Below, piece by piece: positions 7,104 through 16,177 of a stretch of 64,000 nt of DNA. Within the stretch, counting starts at the first letter, position 1, and every line of letters begins with the position of its first letter. The position numbers were made by a program, and so were the translations under genes. Source of the DNA: Streptomyces agglomeratus (GTDB lineage: Bacteria > Actinomycetota > Actinomycetes > Streptomycetales > Streptomycetaceae); assembly GCF_001746415.1 (NCBI RefSeq), contig NZ_MEHJ01000001.1, forward strand, positions 7,198,501 to 7,262,500, read 5' to 3'. The notes below the pieces were generated by a model, which saw only the letters and a program-made list of their open reading frames with translations, was not told where the DNA came from and made no database searches.

Positions 7104-7809
7104 GAGTGCCCGAACGGCGGAGGGTACCCGAACGGCGGACGTACGCCCTGCCCGGCGGGTCGTCGTCGACCCCGAGGGGCCGGTGCTTGTCGAGGGTCCG
7201 GTCGAGATCACGCTGGCGGACGGCACGACCGTCCGCTCGGACCGGTTCATGGTGGCCGTCTGCACGTGTCGGCGCAGCCGCCGCTACCCCTGGTGCGACA
7301 CGAGCCACCGCCGCAGAACGGTTGCACGGCCCGCGCCGGGGTACCCGGCGGATTCCGGCGAACGGACCGTCAGATCGCGATCGGGAGGGACGATGACGAC
7401 CGCACGGCAGATCATGTCCAAGGGCACGGAGTGCGTGGGTGAGCAGGAGACCCTCGCGGACGCCGCACGGATGATGACGCGGCTCGGCGTGGGCGCCCTG
7501 CCGGTCTGCGGCACCGACGAGAGGCTCATGGGCATGCTGACCGACCGCGACATCGTGGTGAAGGCGCTCGGCGCCGGCAAGGACCCGAACAGCACCCGTG
7601 CCGCCGAACTCGCCCAGGGCGAAGTGGTGTGCGCACAGGCCGACGACAGTGTCGAGCAGGTGCTCGGCACGATGACGCGGCACAAGGTGCGCAGGCTGCC
7701 GGTGATCGACGACCACAAGCTGGTCGGCATGATCGCCCAGGCCGACGTCGCCAGGGCGCTGCCCGAACCCCAGGTCGGTGAGCTCCTGGAGGCGCTGTCC
7801 ACCGAATGA
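7087..7809 (+). CDS. CDGSH iron-sulfur domain protein reading in frame into a CBS-pair protein
   Basis: The frame from GTG 7087 runs 240 codons without a stop. Residues about 15-75 form a CDGSH-type 2Fe-2S domain with the ligand set C-x-C-x7-C-x3-H visible in VCTCRRSRRYPWCDTSH. Residues about 103-240 are a complete CBS-pair protein with its own ATG at 7393. The linker, TVARPAPGYPADSGERTVRS, looks like translated intergenic DNA. In relatives that I know these are two separate genes, so either the CDGSH stop codon has been lost or the fusion is real. The start overlaps the methyltransferase end by 17 bp, and no strong ribosome binding site is seen. CDGSH proteins handle electrons or cluster transfer. 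Confidence 0.6.
   Translation: MPGETESARTAEGTRTADVRPARRVVVDPEGPVLVEGPVEITLADGTTVRSDRFMVAVCTCRRSRRYPWCDTSHRRRTVARPAPGYPADSGERTVRSRSGGTMTTARQIMSKGTECVGEQETLADAARMMTRLGVGALPVCGTDERLMGMLTDRDIVVKALGAGKDPNSTRAAELAQGEVVCAQADDSVEQVLGTMTRHKVRRLPVIDDHKLVGMIAQADVARALPEPQVGELLEALSTE
7321..7344 (+). promoter_or_regulatory. SigB-type promoter candidate for the CBS gene
   Basis: GTTG at 7321-7324, 14 bp, then GGGTAC at 7339-7344, ending 48 bp before the CBS ATG at 7393. It lies inside the apparent CDGSH-CBS linker, which argues that the CBS part can be expressed on its own. Confidence 0.42.
7393..7809 (+). CDS. CBS domain-pair protein (internal start of the longer frame)
   Basis: This is a 138-residue stand-alone CBS (Bateman) module. 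CBS1 spans residues about 8-60 with GVGALPVC and GMLTDRDIVVKAL, and CBS2 spans residues about 75-128 with MTRHKVRRLPVID and VGMIAQADVARAL. Such small proteins bind adenine nucleotides; mycobacterial Hrp1 is hypoxia-induced. GGGAGGG at 7382-7388 is a strong ribosome binding site for this ATG. Together with the SigB-like element at 7321-7344 this makes independent expression likely. The stop overlaps the ATG of the DUF72 frame at 7806 (ATGA). Confidence 0.82.
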   Translation: MTTARQIMSKGTECVGEQETLADAARMMTRLGVGALPVCGTDERLMGMLTDRDIVVKALGAGKDPNSTRAAELAQGEVVCAQADDSVEQVLGTMTRHKVRRLPVIDDHKLVGMIAQADVARALPEPQVGELLEALSTE

Positions 7810-7859
7810 CCACGGGCGGCACACTTGGCGACATTCTGGTGGGGACCTGCTCGTGGACC

Positions 7860-7914
7860 GGCCCCCGTCGGATACCAGCCGCTGGTTTCCAGCGGCTGGT
7901 ATCCGACGGGGGCC
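7860..7914. repeat. 26-bp perfect inverted repeat (quasipalindrome) inside the DUF72 gene
   Basis: Arm 7860-7885 is the exact reverse complement of arm 7889-7914, with a 3-bp TTT centre. The right arm encodes the normal family residues SGWYPTG. The left arm is a backward copy of it and does not encode family sequence. This is the footprint expected of replication template switching. Confidence 0.9.
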
Positions 7915-8544
7915 CGCGGAGCCGAGGGGCGGCTGCGGCACTACGCCTCCCGGTTCCCCGTGGTGGAGGCGGACAGCACGGTCTACGCGCTGCCCTCCGA
8001 GCGCGTCAGCGCCCTGTGGGCCGAACGCACCCCGGAGGGCTTCGTCTTCGACGTGAAGGCGTTCGCGCTCCTCACCGGGCACGGGGCCCGGGTGGGCGCG
8101 CTTCCGGCCGATCTGCGGCCACCGGGCCTCCACCCGGGGGCTTGGGTACGCAAGTCCCAGCTGTCCGCGGACGCGGTGACGGAACTGTGGCAGCGGTTCA
8201 CGGCCGGCGTCGCGCCTCTGCGCGGCGCCGGCCGGCTGGGCACCGTGCTGTTCCAGTTCTCTCCCTGGTTCCGTCCCGGCGCCCGTGCGCGGGAGTACAT
8301 CGAGGAGTGCCAGGAGCGCGCCGGAACGCCGATCGCGGTGGAGTTCCGGCATCCGGGCTGGCTCACCCCGGACCGTGTCGCCGAGACGGCGGGCTTCCTG
8401 CGGGAGCGGCAGATACCGCTGGTGGCCGTCGACACGCTCCAGGGACTGCCCGATTCGGTGCCGCCCGTCGCGGAGGTGACGGCGCCCGGGCTCGCCGTCG
8501 TACGGTTCCACGGACGCAACCCGCAGTGGGGCACCGGCAGCAAG

Positions 8545-8596
8545 GAGGACCGCTTCCGGCACCACTACACGAGGACCGCTTCCGGCACCACTACAC
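8545..8596 (+). repeat. 26-bp exact tandem duplication inside the DUF72 gene
   Basis: 8545-8570 and 8571-8596 are identical. The unit length is not divisible by three, so it shifts the frame. Removing one copy restores the family sequence EDRFRHHYTRDELKGW. Confidence 0.95.
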
Positions 8597-8789
8597 CCGG
8601 GACGAACTGAAGGGCTGGGTGCCGCGCGTCCGCGCGCTCGCGGAACGCTCGGAACAGGTGCACGTGTTGTTCAACAACTGCTGTGCGCAGGCGTCGGTGC
8701 AGGCGGCCGGGACGATGTCCCAGTTGCTGGCCGGCCGGCCGGACGGGCACGACGACGGTGATCGGGTGCGGGAAGCCCTTCCAGATTCC

Positions 8790-8803
8790 TGAAACGCGTT
8801 CTA
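8790..8803 (+). promoter_or_regulatory. KstR-like operator before the acyl-CoA dehydrogenase
   Basis: TGAAACGCGTTCTA fits the TnnAACnnGTTnnA pattern described for the TetR-type steroid and lipid regulator KstR of mycobacteria and rhodococci. It overlaps a -10-like TAGTGT at 8802-8807, a position suited to repression. Confidence 0.5.
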
Positions 8804-8847
8804 GTGTGTGCGCGCCGTCGTAGGGATCGCGACACCCTGGAGGGGCC

Positions 8848-10026
8848 GTGCACCTCGCATACACGCCTGAGCAGACGCGATTGCGCGCCGAACTGCGTGC
8901 GTACTTCGCCGAGCTGGTACCCGGTAACGCGTACGCCCGTTACGCCGAACCGGCGGCGCAGAAGCGCTTCTACCGCGCCACCGTCCGCCGCCTCGGCGCG
9001 GACGGCTGGCTGGGCGTCGGATGGCCCGAGGAGTACGGCGGACGAGGGCTCTCCCCCATGGAGCAGTTCATCTTCTTCGACGAGGCCGCTCAGGCCGGTG
9101 TGCCGCTGCCGCTGATGGCGCTCAACACCGTCGGGCCGACCATCATGCAGTTCGGTACGGACGAACAGAAGGCGTACTTCCTCCCCAAGATCCTGGCCGG
9201 TGAGATCGACTTCGCGATCGGCTACAGCGAGCCCGACGCCGGCACCGACCTCGCCGCCCTGAAGACCCGTGCCGTGCGGGAAGGCGACACGTACGTCGTC
9301 AACGGGCAGAAGATCTGGACCACCAACGGGGACACCGCCGACTGGGTCTGGCTCGCCGTCCGCACCGACCCCGACGCGCCGCCCCACAAGGGCATCACCA
9401 TGCTGCTCGTCCCGACGAGCGACCCCGGCTACTCCTGCACTCTCATCAACACCCTCGCCTCGCACGACACCACCGCCAGCTACTACGAGAACATCCGCGT
9501 TCCCGTGTCCCGTCGCGTCGGTGACGAGAACAAGGGGTGGCGGCTCATCACCAACCAGCTCAACCACGAGCGCGTCACCCTCGCCGCGCACGGCACCATG
9601 GCCATCCGCGCGCTGCGCAACGTCCAGCGCTGGGCCGCCGGCACGAAGCTCGCAGACGGGCGCCGCGTCATCGATCTCGGCTGGGTGCGCGGTCGCCTCG
9701 CGAGGACCCACGCCAGGCTCGACGCGATGAAGCTCCTCAACTGGCAGATGGTGTCCGCCCTCCAAAACTCCACGCTCACCCCCCAGGACGCCTCCGCCGT
9801 GAAGGTCTACGGCTCCGAGACGCGCCGCGACGCCTACGCCTGGCTGATGGAAGTCGTCGGCGCGGCAGGCCCGTTGAAGGAGGGGTCGGCGGGCGCCGTC
9901 CTGCACGGCGAACTGGAACGCGGCTACCGCAGCGCCGTCATCTTCACCTTCGGCGGCGGGAACAACGAGATCCAGCGCGAGATCATCTCCTGGATCGGCC
10001 TGGGCATGCCGCGCGTACGCCGCTGA
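8848..10026 (+). CDS. Acyl-CoA dehydrogenase family protein
   Basis: This is a 392-residue FAD enzyme that introduces an alpha,beta double bond into acyl-CoA, the first step of beta-oxidation. Visible family segments are IGYSEPDAGTDLAALKT and the following GQKIWTTNGD near residues 130-155, plus a C-terminal GGGNNEIQREIISWIGLG. The sequence is closest in feel to the short FadE type acting on bulky or steroid side chains. The GTG at 8848 has GGAGG at 8839-8843. It stands alone on its strand: a KstR-like box precedes it and a hairpin follows the stop. The preceding DUF72 gene is a pseudogene. Confidence 0.88.
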   Translation: MHLAYTPEQTRLRAELRAYFAELVPGNAYARYAEPAAQKRFYRATVRRLGADGWLGVGWPEEYGGRGLSPMEQFIFFDEAAQAGVPLPLMALNTVGPTIMQFGTDEQKAYFLPKILAGEIDFAIGYSEPDAGTDLAALKTRAVREGDTYVVNGQKIWTTNGDTADWVWLAVRTDPDAPPHKGITMLLVPTSDPGYSCTLINTLASHDTTASYYENIRVPVSRRVGDENKGWRLITNQLNHERVTLAAHGTMAIRALRNVQRWAAGTKLADGRRVIDLGWVRGRLARTHARLDAMKLLNWQMVSALQNSTLTPQDASAVKVYGSETRRDAYAWLMEVVGAAGPLKEGSAGAVLHGELERGYRSAVIFTFGGGNNEIQREIISWIGLGMPRVRR

Positions 10027-10100
10027 CGGCATGTGACGAGTCCCGCCGTGCTTCTGCCCGGCGTTCCTTCGGGCGAAGGGTTTCGGAAAACCGGTTGCCC

Positions 10101-10148
10101 GCACGCACCGGCGCCGGCGTTGGCGTCGGCGTCGGCGTCGGTGCGTGC
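10101..10148. terminator. Hairpin between convergent genes, containing GGCGTC repeats
   Basis: GCACGCACCG at 10101-10110 pairs with CGGTGCGTGC at 10139-10148. The stem extends to about 19 pairs if G-U pairs are allowed. The interior carries repeated GTCGGC hexamers. It lies between the dehydrogenase stop and the rhodanese stop. Confidence 0.6.
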
Positions 10149-10154
10149 GCCGGG

Positions 10155-11070
<916 letters not shown>

Positions 11071-11073
<3 letters not shown>

Positions 11074-11146
11074 ACCCGACTCACCGGCGTAGACCCGCCT
11101 CACCGGCGTAGACCCAACCCACTGGCGTGGACCCGACCCGCCGGAG
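11071..11146 (+). repeat. Four imperfect 19-bp tandem repeats
   Basis: The unit TAGACCCGACTCACCGGCG recurs at 11071, 11090, 11109 and 11128 with increasing divergence. The array begins at the stop codon of the repressor and fills the gap to the convergent TauE gene. Confidence 0.85.
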
Positions 11147-11156
11147 CGCGGCGGGG

Positions 11157-11909
11157 TCACGCCATCGTGTCGATGAGCATGAAGGCCGCCACACCCAGCA
11201 GCATCGCCGCGAAGGCGCGCCGCAGAAGAGGGCCCGAGACCTTGGATGCCAGGCGCTTCCCGTCCCAGGCACCCAGAATCGCGGCCCCGGCGAACGGTGC
11301 GATCACCGCCCAGTCCAGGCCCGCGGTAGTGGCGCCGCGAGTGGCCAGGGAGGCGAGCGAGTTGGCGGAGATGACCAGCAGGCTGGTGCCGACCGCGACC
11401 TGCATCTCGAAGGCCAGCACAGTGACCAGGGCCGGTACGACGAGAAATCCACCGCCCACACCCAGCAGCCCGGTCAGCGCGCCCAGCCCCGCACCGGTCC
11501 GGGCCGCCCTGGCCGGCCGCCGGGCATCGGCTCCTCCGCCGACCGCCGCCCGGGCGGGGCGCAGCATCATGACGGCGGCCAGCCCGGCCACTCCGGCGAA
11601 CGCGACGGTCAGCACCGGTTGGGGCAGCCGGGAGGCCGCAGCCCCGGCCGCCGCCGCGGGCAGGGCTCCGGCCGCCGCGAACAGTGCCCCCGCCTTCCAC
11701 CGCACATGGCCGCTGCGGGCGTGACCGTACAGGGCCGTCAGCGAGGTGGCTGTGATGATCAGGAGGCTGGCGGTGGTCGCGGCCGCCGGGGTGAAGCCGA
11801 GCAGGTAGATCAAGACAGGGACCGCGAGGACGCTCCCACCACCGCCCAGCGCGCCCAGCGCCAGACCGACCAGGGCCCCCGCCGTGAGCGCCAGGACGAG
11901 GAGGCTCAC
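11157..11909 (-). CDS. Sulfite exporter TauE/SafE family permease
   Basis: This is a 250-residue integral membrane protein with about eight hydrophobic segments. It starts MSLLVLALTAGALVGLALGA, and the GALGGGGSVLAVPVL glycine motif is repeated as LLGVGGGFLVVPALV near residue 145, the internal duplication typical of TauE/SafE. Family members export sulfite, sulfoacetate or related sulfur anions. It overlaps the upstream persulfide dioxygenase gene by four bases, so it is translationally coupled. It probably exports the sulfite or thiosulfate made by persulfide oxidation. The four-copy 19-bp repeat follows its stop codon. Confidence 0.87.
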   Translation of the reverse strand: MSLLVLALTAGALVGLALGALGGGGSVLAVPVLIYLLGFTPAAATTASLLIITATSLTALYGHARSGHVRWKAGALFAAAGALPAAAAGAAASRLPQPVLTVAFAGVAGLAAVMMLRPARAAVGGGADARRPARAARTGAGLGALTGLLGVGGGFLVVPALVTVLAFEMQVAVGTSLLVISANSLASLATRGATTAGLDWAVIAPFAGAAILGAWDGKRLASKVSGPLLRRAFAAMLLGVAAFMLIDTMA

Positions 11910-13306
11910 GCTATGAGACCTTCATCGCCGTCGTCCTCGGCCACGGGCGCGGCGACGGGCAGCCCGGCGTCGCTCGCGGAGTCGAAGCCGTCGTCGACGG
12001 CGACGACGGTCCGGTCGGCGGCGTCCAGGAGCGAGGCGGCGATCGCCGCGCGCATGCCGCCCGCGCAGTGCACCCAGACCTCGCCGGGAGGTACCTCGCC
12101 GAGGCGGCCGTGCAGCTCGTGTATGGGAATGTGCACGGAACCGTCGATGTACCCACCGGAGCGCTCCGAGTCGCGGCGGACGTCCAGCACCACCGTGTCC
12201 TTCCCGCGTGCGCGGGCGGCGCCCAGATCGGCGAAGGTGGCGCGCCGGAAAGACCGCAGTTCCTCCCCTCCGGCCACCCAGTCCTGCGGATCTCCGGTGG
12301 CCGCAGCGGCCGGGCGGTCGATGCCGACCCGGGCCAGTTCCCGCTGTGCGTCAGCGACCTGTCCCTGCGTGTCACTCAGAAGTGTGACGGGTTTGCCCCA
12401 CGGGATCAGCCACGCCAGGTAGGTGGCCGGCTTGCCCTCGCCCTCGAAGTTGAACGCCCCCGCGACGTGCCCCTCGGCGAACGCCACGCGGCTGCGCAGG
12501 TCCACCACCCATTCCCCGGCCGCCAGGCGCTGAGCGATCTGAGCGGCGTCCGCCTGACGCGGCGGGGTGAGATCCACGGGGGCGGGACCGGCGGCATTGG
12601 CCGGGCCCATGTGCGCGTAGTAGGCCGGTACGTCGTCCAGACCGGCCAGCACCTCGGCGACGAACGTGTCCACGTCGCGGGTCAGCGCCTCGTTGTTCCG
12701 CCGTTCGGCGCCGATCGTGCTGGCCTCCCCGCCGGCCTGGGACGAGGAGCAGAAACTGCCGAAGCCGTGAGTGGGCAGCACGGCCACCTCGTCGTCGAGC
12801 TCGGCGGCCAGACGGTGGGCCGAGGCGTGCTGGGCGCGGGCCAGCCCCCCGGTCAGCCGGGGCTCCACCAGATCGGGCCGTCCGACCGTGCCGATGAGCA
12901 GGGAGCCGCCGGTGAAGGCCGCCACCCCCCGGCCGTCCTCTTCCAGGACGTAGGACATGTGATGCGGGGTGTGGCCAGGGGTTGCCAGCGCCCGCAGCGT
13001 CAGGCCCTGGTCGACCGCGACGCTGTCCCCGTCGGCGACCGGCTTACGGGCGAAGGACACGGCAGCGCCGGCCGGGACCAGATAGCGGGCCCCGCTCACG
13101 CGGGCCAGTTCCAGTCCGCCGCTGATGTAGTCGTTGTGGAGGTGGGTCTCCACCACGTACGCGATCCGCACGCCCCGTCGGGCCGCGGCCGCGATCACCT
13201 GATCGATGTCCCGCGGCGGATCGACCACGACCGCGCTGCCGGACCCGCCGGTCAGATAACTGCGGTTGCCCAGGCCTTCCAGCTTCAAGGTCTCGACGAA
13301 GAACAC
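11906..13306 (-). CDS. Persulfide dioxygenase-rhodanese fusion (CstB/MBL-fold type)
   Basis: This 466-residue protein has three domains. Residues 1-200 form a metallo-beta-lactamase fold with metal ligands in ETHLHNDY (H55, H57, D59) and GHTPHH (H112). C186 in GSFCSSS matches the conserved Cys of CstB-like enzymes. Residues about 255-345 form a rhodanese domain without a catalytic Cys (VTLLSDTQ). Residues about 360-455 form a second rhodanese domain with active C414 in WVHCAGGMR. The expected reaction is oxidation of low-molecular-weight persulfide to sulfite and on to thiosulfate. The GTG start at 13306 has AAGGAG upstream. Two CstR-type operators lie 20-75 bp upstream. It leads the operon with TauE. 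Confidence 0.88.
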   Translation of the reverse strand: MFFVETLKLEGLGNRSYLTGGSGSAVVVDPPRDIDQVIAAAARRGVRIAYVVETHLHNDYISGGLELARVSGARYLVPAGAAVSFARKPVADGDSVAVDQGLTLRALATPGHTPHHMSYVLEEDGRGVAAFTGGSLLIGTVGRPDLVEPRLTGGLARAQHASAHRLAAELDDEVAVLPTHGFGSFCSSSQAGGEASTIGAERRNNEALTRDVDTFVAEVLAGLDDVPAYYAHMGPANAAGPAPVDLTPPRQADAAQIAQRLAAGEWVVDLRSRVAFAEGHVAGAFNFEGEGKPATYLAWLIPWGKPVTLLSDTQGQVADAQRELARVGIDRPAAAATGDPQDWVAGGEELRSFRRATFADLGAARARGKDTVVLDVRRDSERSGGYIDGSVHIPIHELHGRLGEVPPGEVWVHCAGGMRAAIAASLLDAADRTVVAVDDGFDSASDAGLPVAAPVAEDDGDEGLIA

Positions 13307-13328
13307 GACTGTGGCTCCTTCCGAAATT

Positions 13329-13342
13329 TACCCCCCGGGGTA
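13329..13342. promoter_or_regulatory. CstR/CsoR-family operator A before the persulfide dioxygenase
   Basis: TACCCCCCGGGGTA is a perfect palindrome directly upstream of the dioxygenase ribosome binding site, like that at 10761-10776. Confidence 0.65.
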
Positions 13343-13362
13343 TCTGACCTCCACCCTAGCAG

Positions 13363-13382
13363 GGATACCCGGGGGGGTATCC
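13363..13382. promoter_or_regulatory. CstR/CsoR-family operator B
   Basis: GGATACC (13363-13369) and GGTATCC (13376-13382) flank a GC tract and form a 7-bp inverted repeat. A minus-strand -10-like TAGGGT at 13352-13357 lies between operators A and B, consistent with repression of the dioxygenase operon. Confidence 0.65.
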
Positions 13383-13480
13383 TCTCGGCCATTTGGCTCC
13401 GGTATATGACTGCTTCCACCGCTGCGGGTACCCGGTTGCGCACGGATTGCCCGTCGAGGGGGACCTATGGATGCGGAGCG

Positions 13481-13494
13481 GGGCCGTGCGGCCT
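13481..13494 (+). promoter_or_regulatory. Weak OsdR/DevR-like box before phosphoketolase
   Basis: GGGCCGTGCGGCCT agrees at 11 of 14 positions with GGGCCGATCGGCCC, the type of palindrome I recall for the dormancy regulator OsdR/DevR of Streptomyces. It is weaker than the pair at 16157-16191. Confidence 0.25.
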
Positions 13495-13590
13495 CTCGTC
13501 ACGTTCTGTCCGGGTGTCCCACCGTGCGTTGAGGGGCGCGCACCTCGCTCGAAACCAGCGAACGACCGTACGCACAAGTCGGAGGAACGC

Positions 13591-15973
13591 ATGCGCAGGG
13601 CAAGCGGCACGACCGCTCCACGCCGGCAGACGAAGAGCTCGCCGCTCTGGACGCCCACTGGAGGGCCGCCAACTACCTGTCCGCCGGGCAGATCTATCTC
13701 ATGGGCAATCCGCTGCTCACCCAGCCGTTGGCACCCGAGCACATCAAGCCGCGCCTTCTGGGGCACTGGGGGACGTCCCCCGGCCTCAACCTCGTGCACA
13801 CGCACATGAACCGGGTCGTCAAGCAGCGGGACATCTCCGCGCTCTGCGTCTGGGGCCCGGGCCACGGCGGCCCCGCCGTGCTGGCCAACGCCTGGCTGGA
13901 GGGCAGTTACAGCGAAACCTACCTCGACGTCAGCCGGGACGAAGCCGGTATGGAGCGGCTGTTCCGGCAGTTTTCCTTCCCCGGAGGGGTCCCCAGCCAC
14001 GGCGCACCCGAGACCCCCGGTTCCATCCACGAGGGCGGCGAACTGGGCTACGCGCTGTCCCACGCCTACGGCGCCGCACTCGACAACCCCGAACTGCTGG
14101 TCACCTGCGTCATCGGTGACGGCGAGGCCGAGACCGGGCCGCTCGCCGCGTCGTGGCACTCCAACAAATTCCTCGACCCCGTGCACGACGGCGCCGTACT
14201 GCCGGTCCTGCACCTCAACGGCTACAAGATCGCAAACCCGACCGTGCTCGCCCGCCTCCCCGAGGCGGAACTCGACGAGCTGCTGCGCGGATACGGACAC
14301 GAGCCCCTGCACGTCACCGGCGACGACCCCCGCCACGTGCACCGTGCCATGGCGGCCGCCATGGACACCGCCGTCGACAGCATCGCCAGGATCCAGCAGG
14401 ACGCACGCACCGGCGGCTCGACCGAGCGCCCGCGCTGGCCCGTGATCGTCCTGCGGACGCCGAAGGGCTGGACCGGCCCCGCCGAGGTCGACGGACTGCC
14501 GGTCGAAGGCACCTGGCGCGCGCACCAGGTCCCGCTCGCGGGAGTGCGTGACAACCCCGCCCACCTCGCGCAGCTGGAGGCATGGCTGCGCTCGTACCAC
14601 CCCGAGGAACTCTTCGACGAGCACGGCCGGCCCCGGCCCGAGGTCCTGGCCTGCGTACCGGAAGCGACCGCCGGCTCGGCGCGACCCCGCACGCCAACGG
14701 CGGCCTGCTCCTGCGGGAGCTGCCCGTCGCACCGCTCGAACGGTTAGCCGTACCCGTCGACAAGCCGGGCGCCACACAGCACGAGCCCACCCGGATCCTC
14801 GGCGATCTGCTGGAAAGTGTCATGGCGGCCACAGCCGACCGCCGGGACTTTCGCCTCGTCGGACCGGACGAAACAGCGTCGAACCGCCTCCAGGCGGTGT
14901 ACGAAGCGAGCGGCAAGGCATTGCAGGCCGGGACGCTGGACATCGACGAGCACCCGGACCGGCACGGCCGCGTGATGGAGATCCTCTCCGAGCACACCTG
15001 CCAGGGATGGCTGGAGGGCTACCTCCTCACCGGCCGCCACGGGCTGTTCTCCTGCTACGAGGCCTTCGTCCACATCGTCGACTCGATGGTCAACCAGCAC
15101 ATCAAGTGGCTCAGGACGTCCCGGGCACTGCCCTGGCGCGCCCCCGTCGCCTCCCTCAACTACCTGCTGACCTCCCACGTCTGGCGCCAGGACCACAACG
15201 GCTTCTCGCACCAGGACCCGGGCTTCGTCGACCACGTCCTCAACAAGAGCCCCGAAGTCGTCCGCGTCTACCTGCCGCCGGACGCCAACACCCTGCTGTC
15301 GGTCGCCGACCACGCACTGCGCAGCCGCGACTACGTCAACGTGATCATCGCCGGCAAGCAGCCCTGCTTCGACTGGCTGTCGCTGGAGGAGGCCCGGCTC
15401 CACTGCGCGCGCGGCGCCGGCGTCTGGGAATGGGCGGGCACCGAAACCGCGGGCCGTGAGCCGGACGTGGTACTGGCATGCGCGGGCGACGTCCCCACTC
15501 AGGAGGTACTCGCGGCGGCCGGCCTGCTGCGCCGCCAGCTGCCCGACCTTGCCGTACGCGTCGTCAACGTCGTCGACCTGGCCCGCCTCATGCCCCACGA
15601 GGAGCACCCGCACGGCATGGCCGACCCGGAGTACGACGCGCTGTTCACCACCGACAAACCGGTGATCTTCGCGTACCACGGCTACCCCTGGCTGATCCAC
15701 CGGCTCGCCTACCGCCGCACCGGTCACGCTCACCTGCATGTACGCGGCTACAAGGAGATGGGCACCACCACCACGCCCTTCGACATGGTCGTGCGCAACG
15801 ACCTCGACCGCTACCGCCTCGTCATGGACGTCATCGACCGCAGCCCGGGACTCGGCGTGCGCGCGGTGGGCGTACGGCAGGCCATGGCGGACGCCCGTAC
15901 ACGCCACCACGCCTGGATCCGCGAGCACGGGACAGACATGCCGGAGATCGCCGACTGGACCTGGGACGGGTGA
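13591..15973 (+). pseudogene. xfp: Phosphoketolase with two one-base frameshifts
   Basis: The region encodes a full-length thiamine-diphosphate phosphoketolase of about 794 residues that would cleave xylulose-5-P or fructose-6-P to acetyl phosphate. ATG 13591 has GGAGG at 13581-13585, but within about 55 bp the family sequence continues in the -1 frame ([19 protein letters not shown]). The central part includes [17 protein letters not shown] and the ThDP-site [11 protein letters not shown]. At about 14664 the frame shifts -1 again (VPEATAG where [17 protein letters not shown] is expected). The remainder ([16 protein letters not shown], [13 protein letters not shown]) runs intact to 15973. Both changes behave as single-base deletions. 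They may be true mutations or base-calling errors in GC-rich DNA. Confidence 0.8.
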
Positions 15974-16156
15974 ACCGCGTCCTGGCGGTCGTGTCCCGCA
16001 CGGGCACGCGGCACAGCTCGGCAGCATGAGCGAGGAGCCCCGACACCCCCCGTCCGGGGGGTGTCGGCCGACCGAGCAGGAAGTACGGGCGCGCTTCAGG
16101 TTGCGGCGCCTTGGCCCGGCGAGACCCTGGAAGTGCCCGCACGGGCGGCGCGGACC

Positions 16157-16170
16157 GGGCCGACAGGCCC
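16157..16170 (+). promoter_or_regulatory. OsdR/DevR-like box 1 before alcohol dehydrogenase
   Basis: GGGCCGACAGGCCC agrees at 12 of 14 positions with the GGGCCGATCGGCCC palindrome. Its centre is exactly 21 bp (two helical turns) from box 2. Confidence 0.45.
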
Positions 16171-16177
16171 TTCGGGG

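Larger units (their letters stand above)
7806..8792 (+). pseudogene. DUF72 family protein, disrupted by two rearrangements
   Basis: The N-terminus, starting at 7806 and overlapping the CBS stop, reads GDILVGTCSWTG, the canonical start of DUF72 (TIM-barrel-like, unknown function). From about 7889 the family sequence continues in another frame (SGWYPTGARGAEGRLRHY through RFHGRNPQWG). After about 8571 it returns to the first frame (HHYTRDELKGW, VHVLFNNCCAQAS, near the C-terminus). The first break coincides with a 26-bp inverted repeat at 7860-7914 that replaces the expected residues between CSWT and SGWYP. The second is a 26-bp tandem duplication at 8545-8596. Frame 7806-8792 has no stop, but about 230 central codons are read out of phase, so the product cannot be a functional DUF72 protein. 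Confidence 0.85.

Noticed and set aside
13408..13431. GACT-N14-GGGTAC before the phosphoketolase as a SigB promoter
   Set aside because: The -35 half is minimal and the site is 160 bp from the start codon. A similar match lies inside the CDGSH coding region at about 7105-7127, showing that such matches arise by chance.
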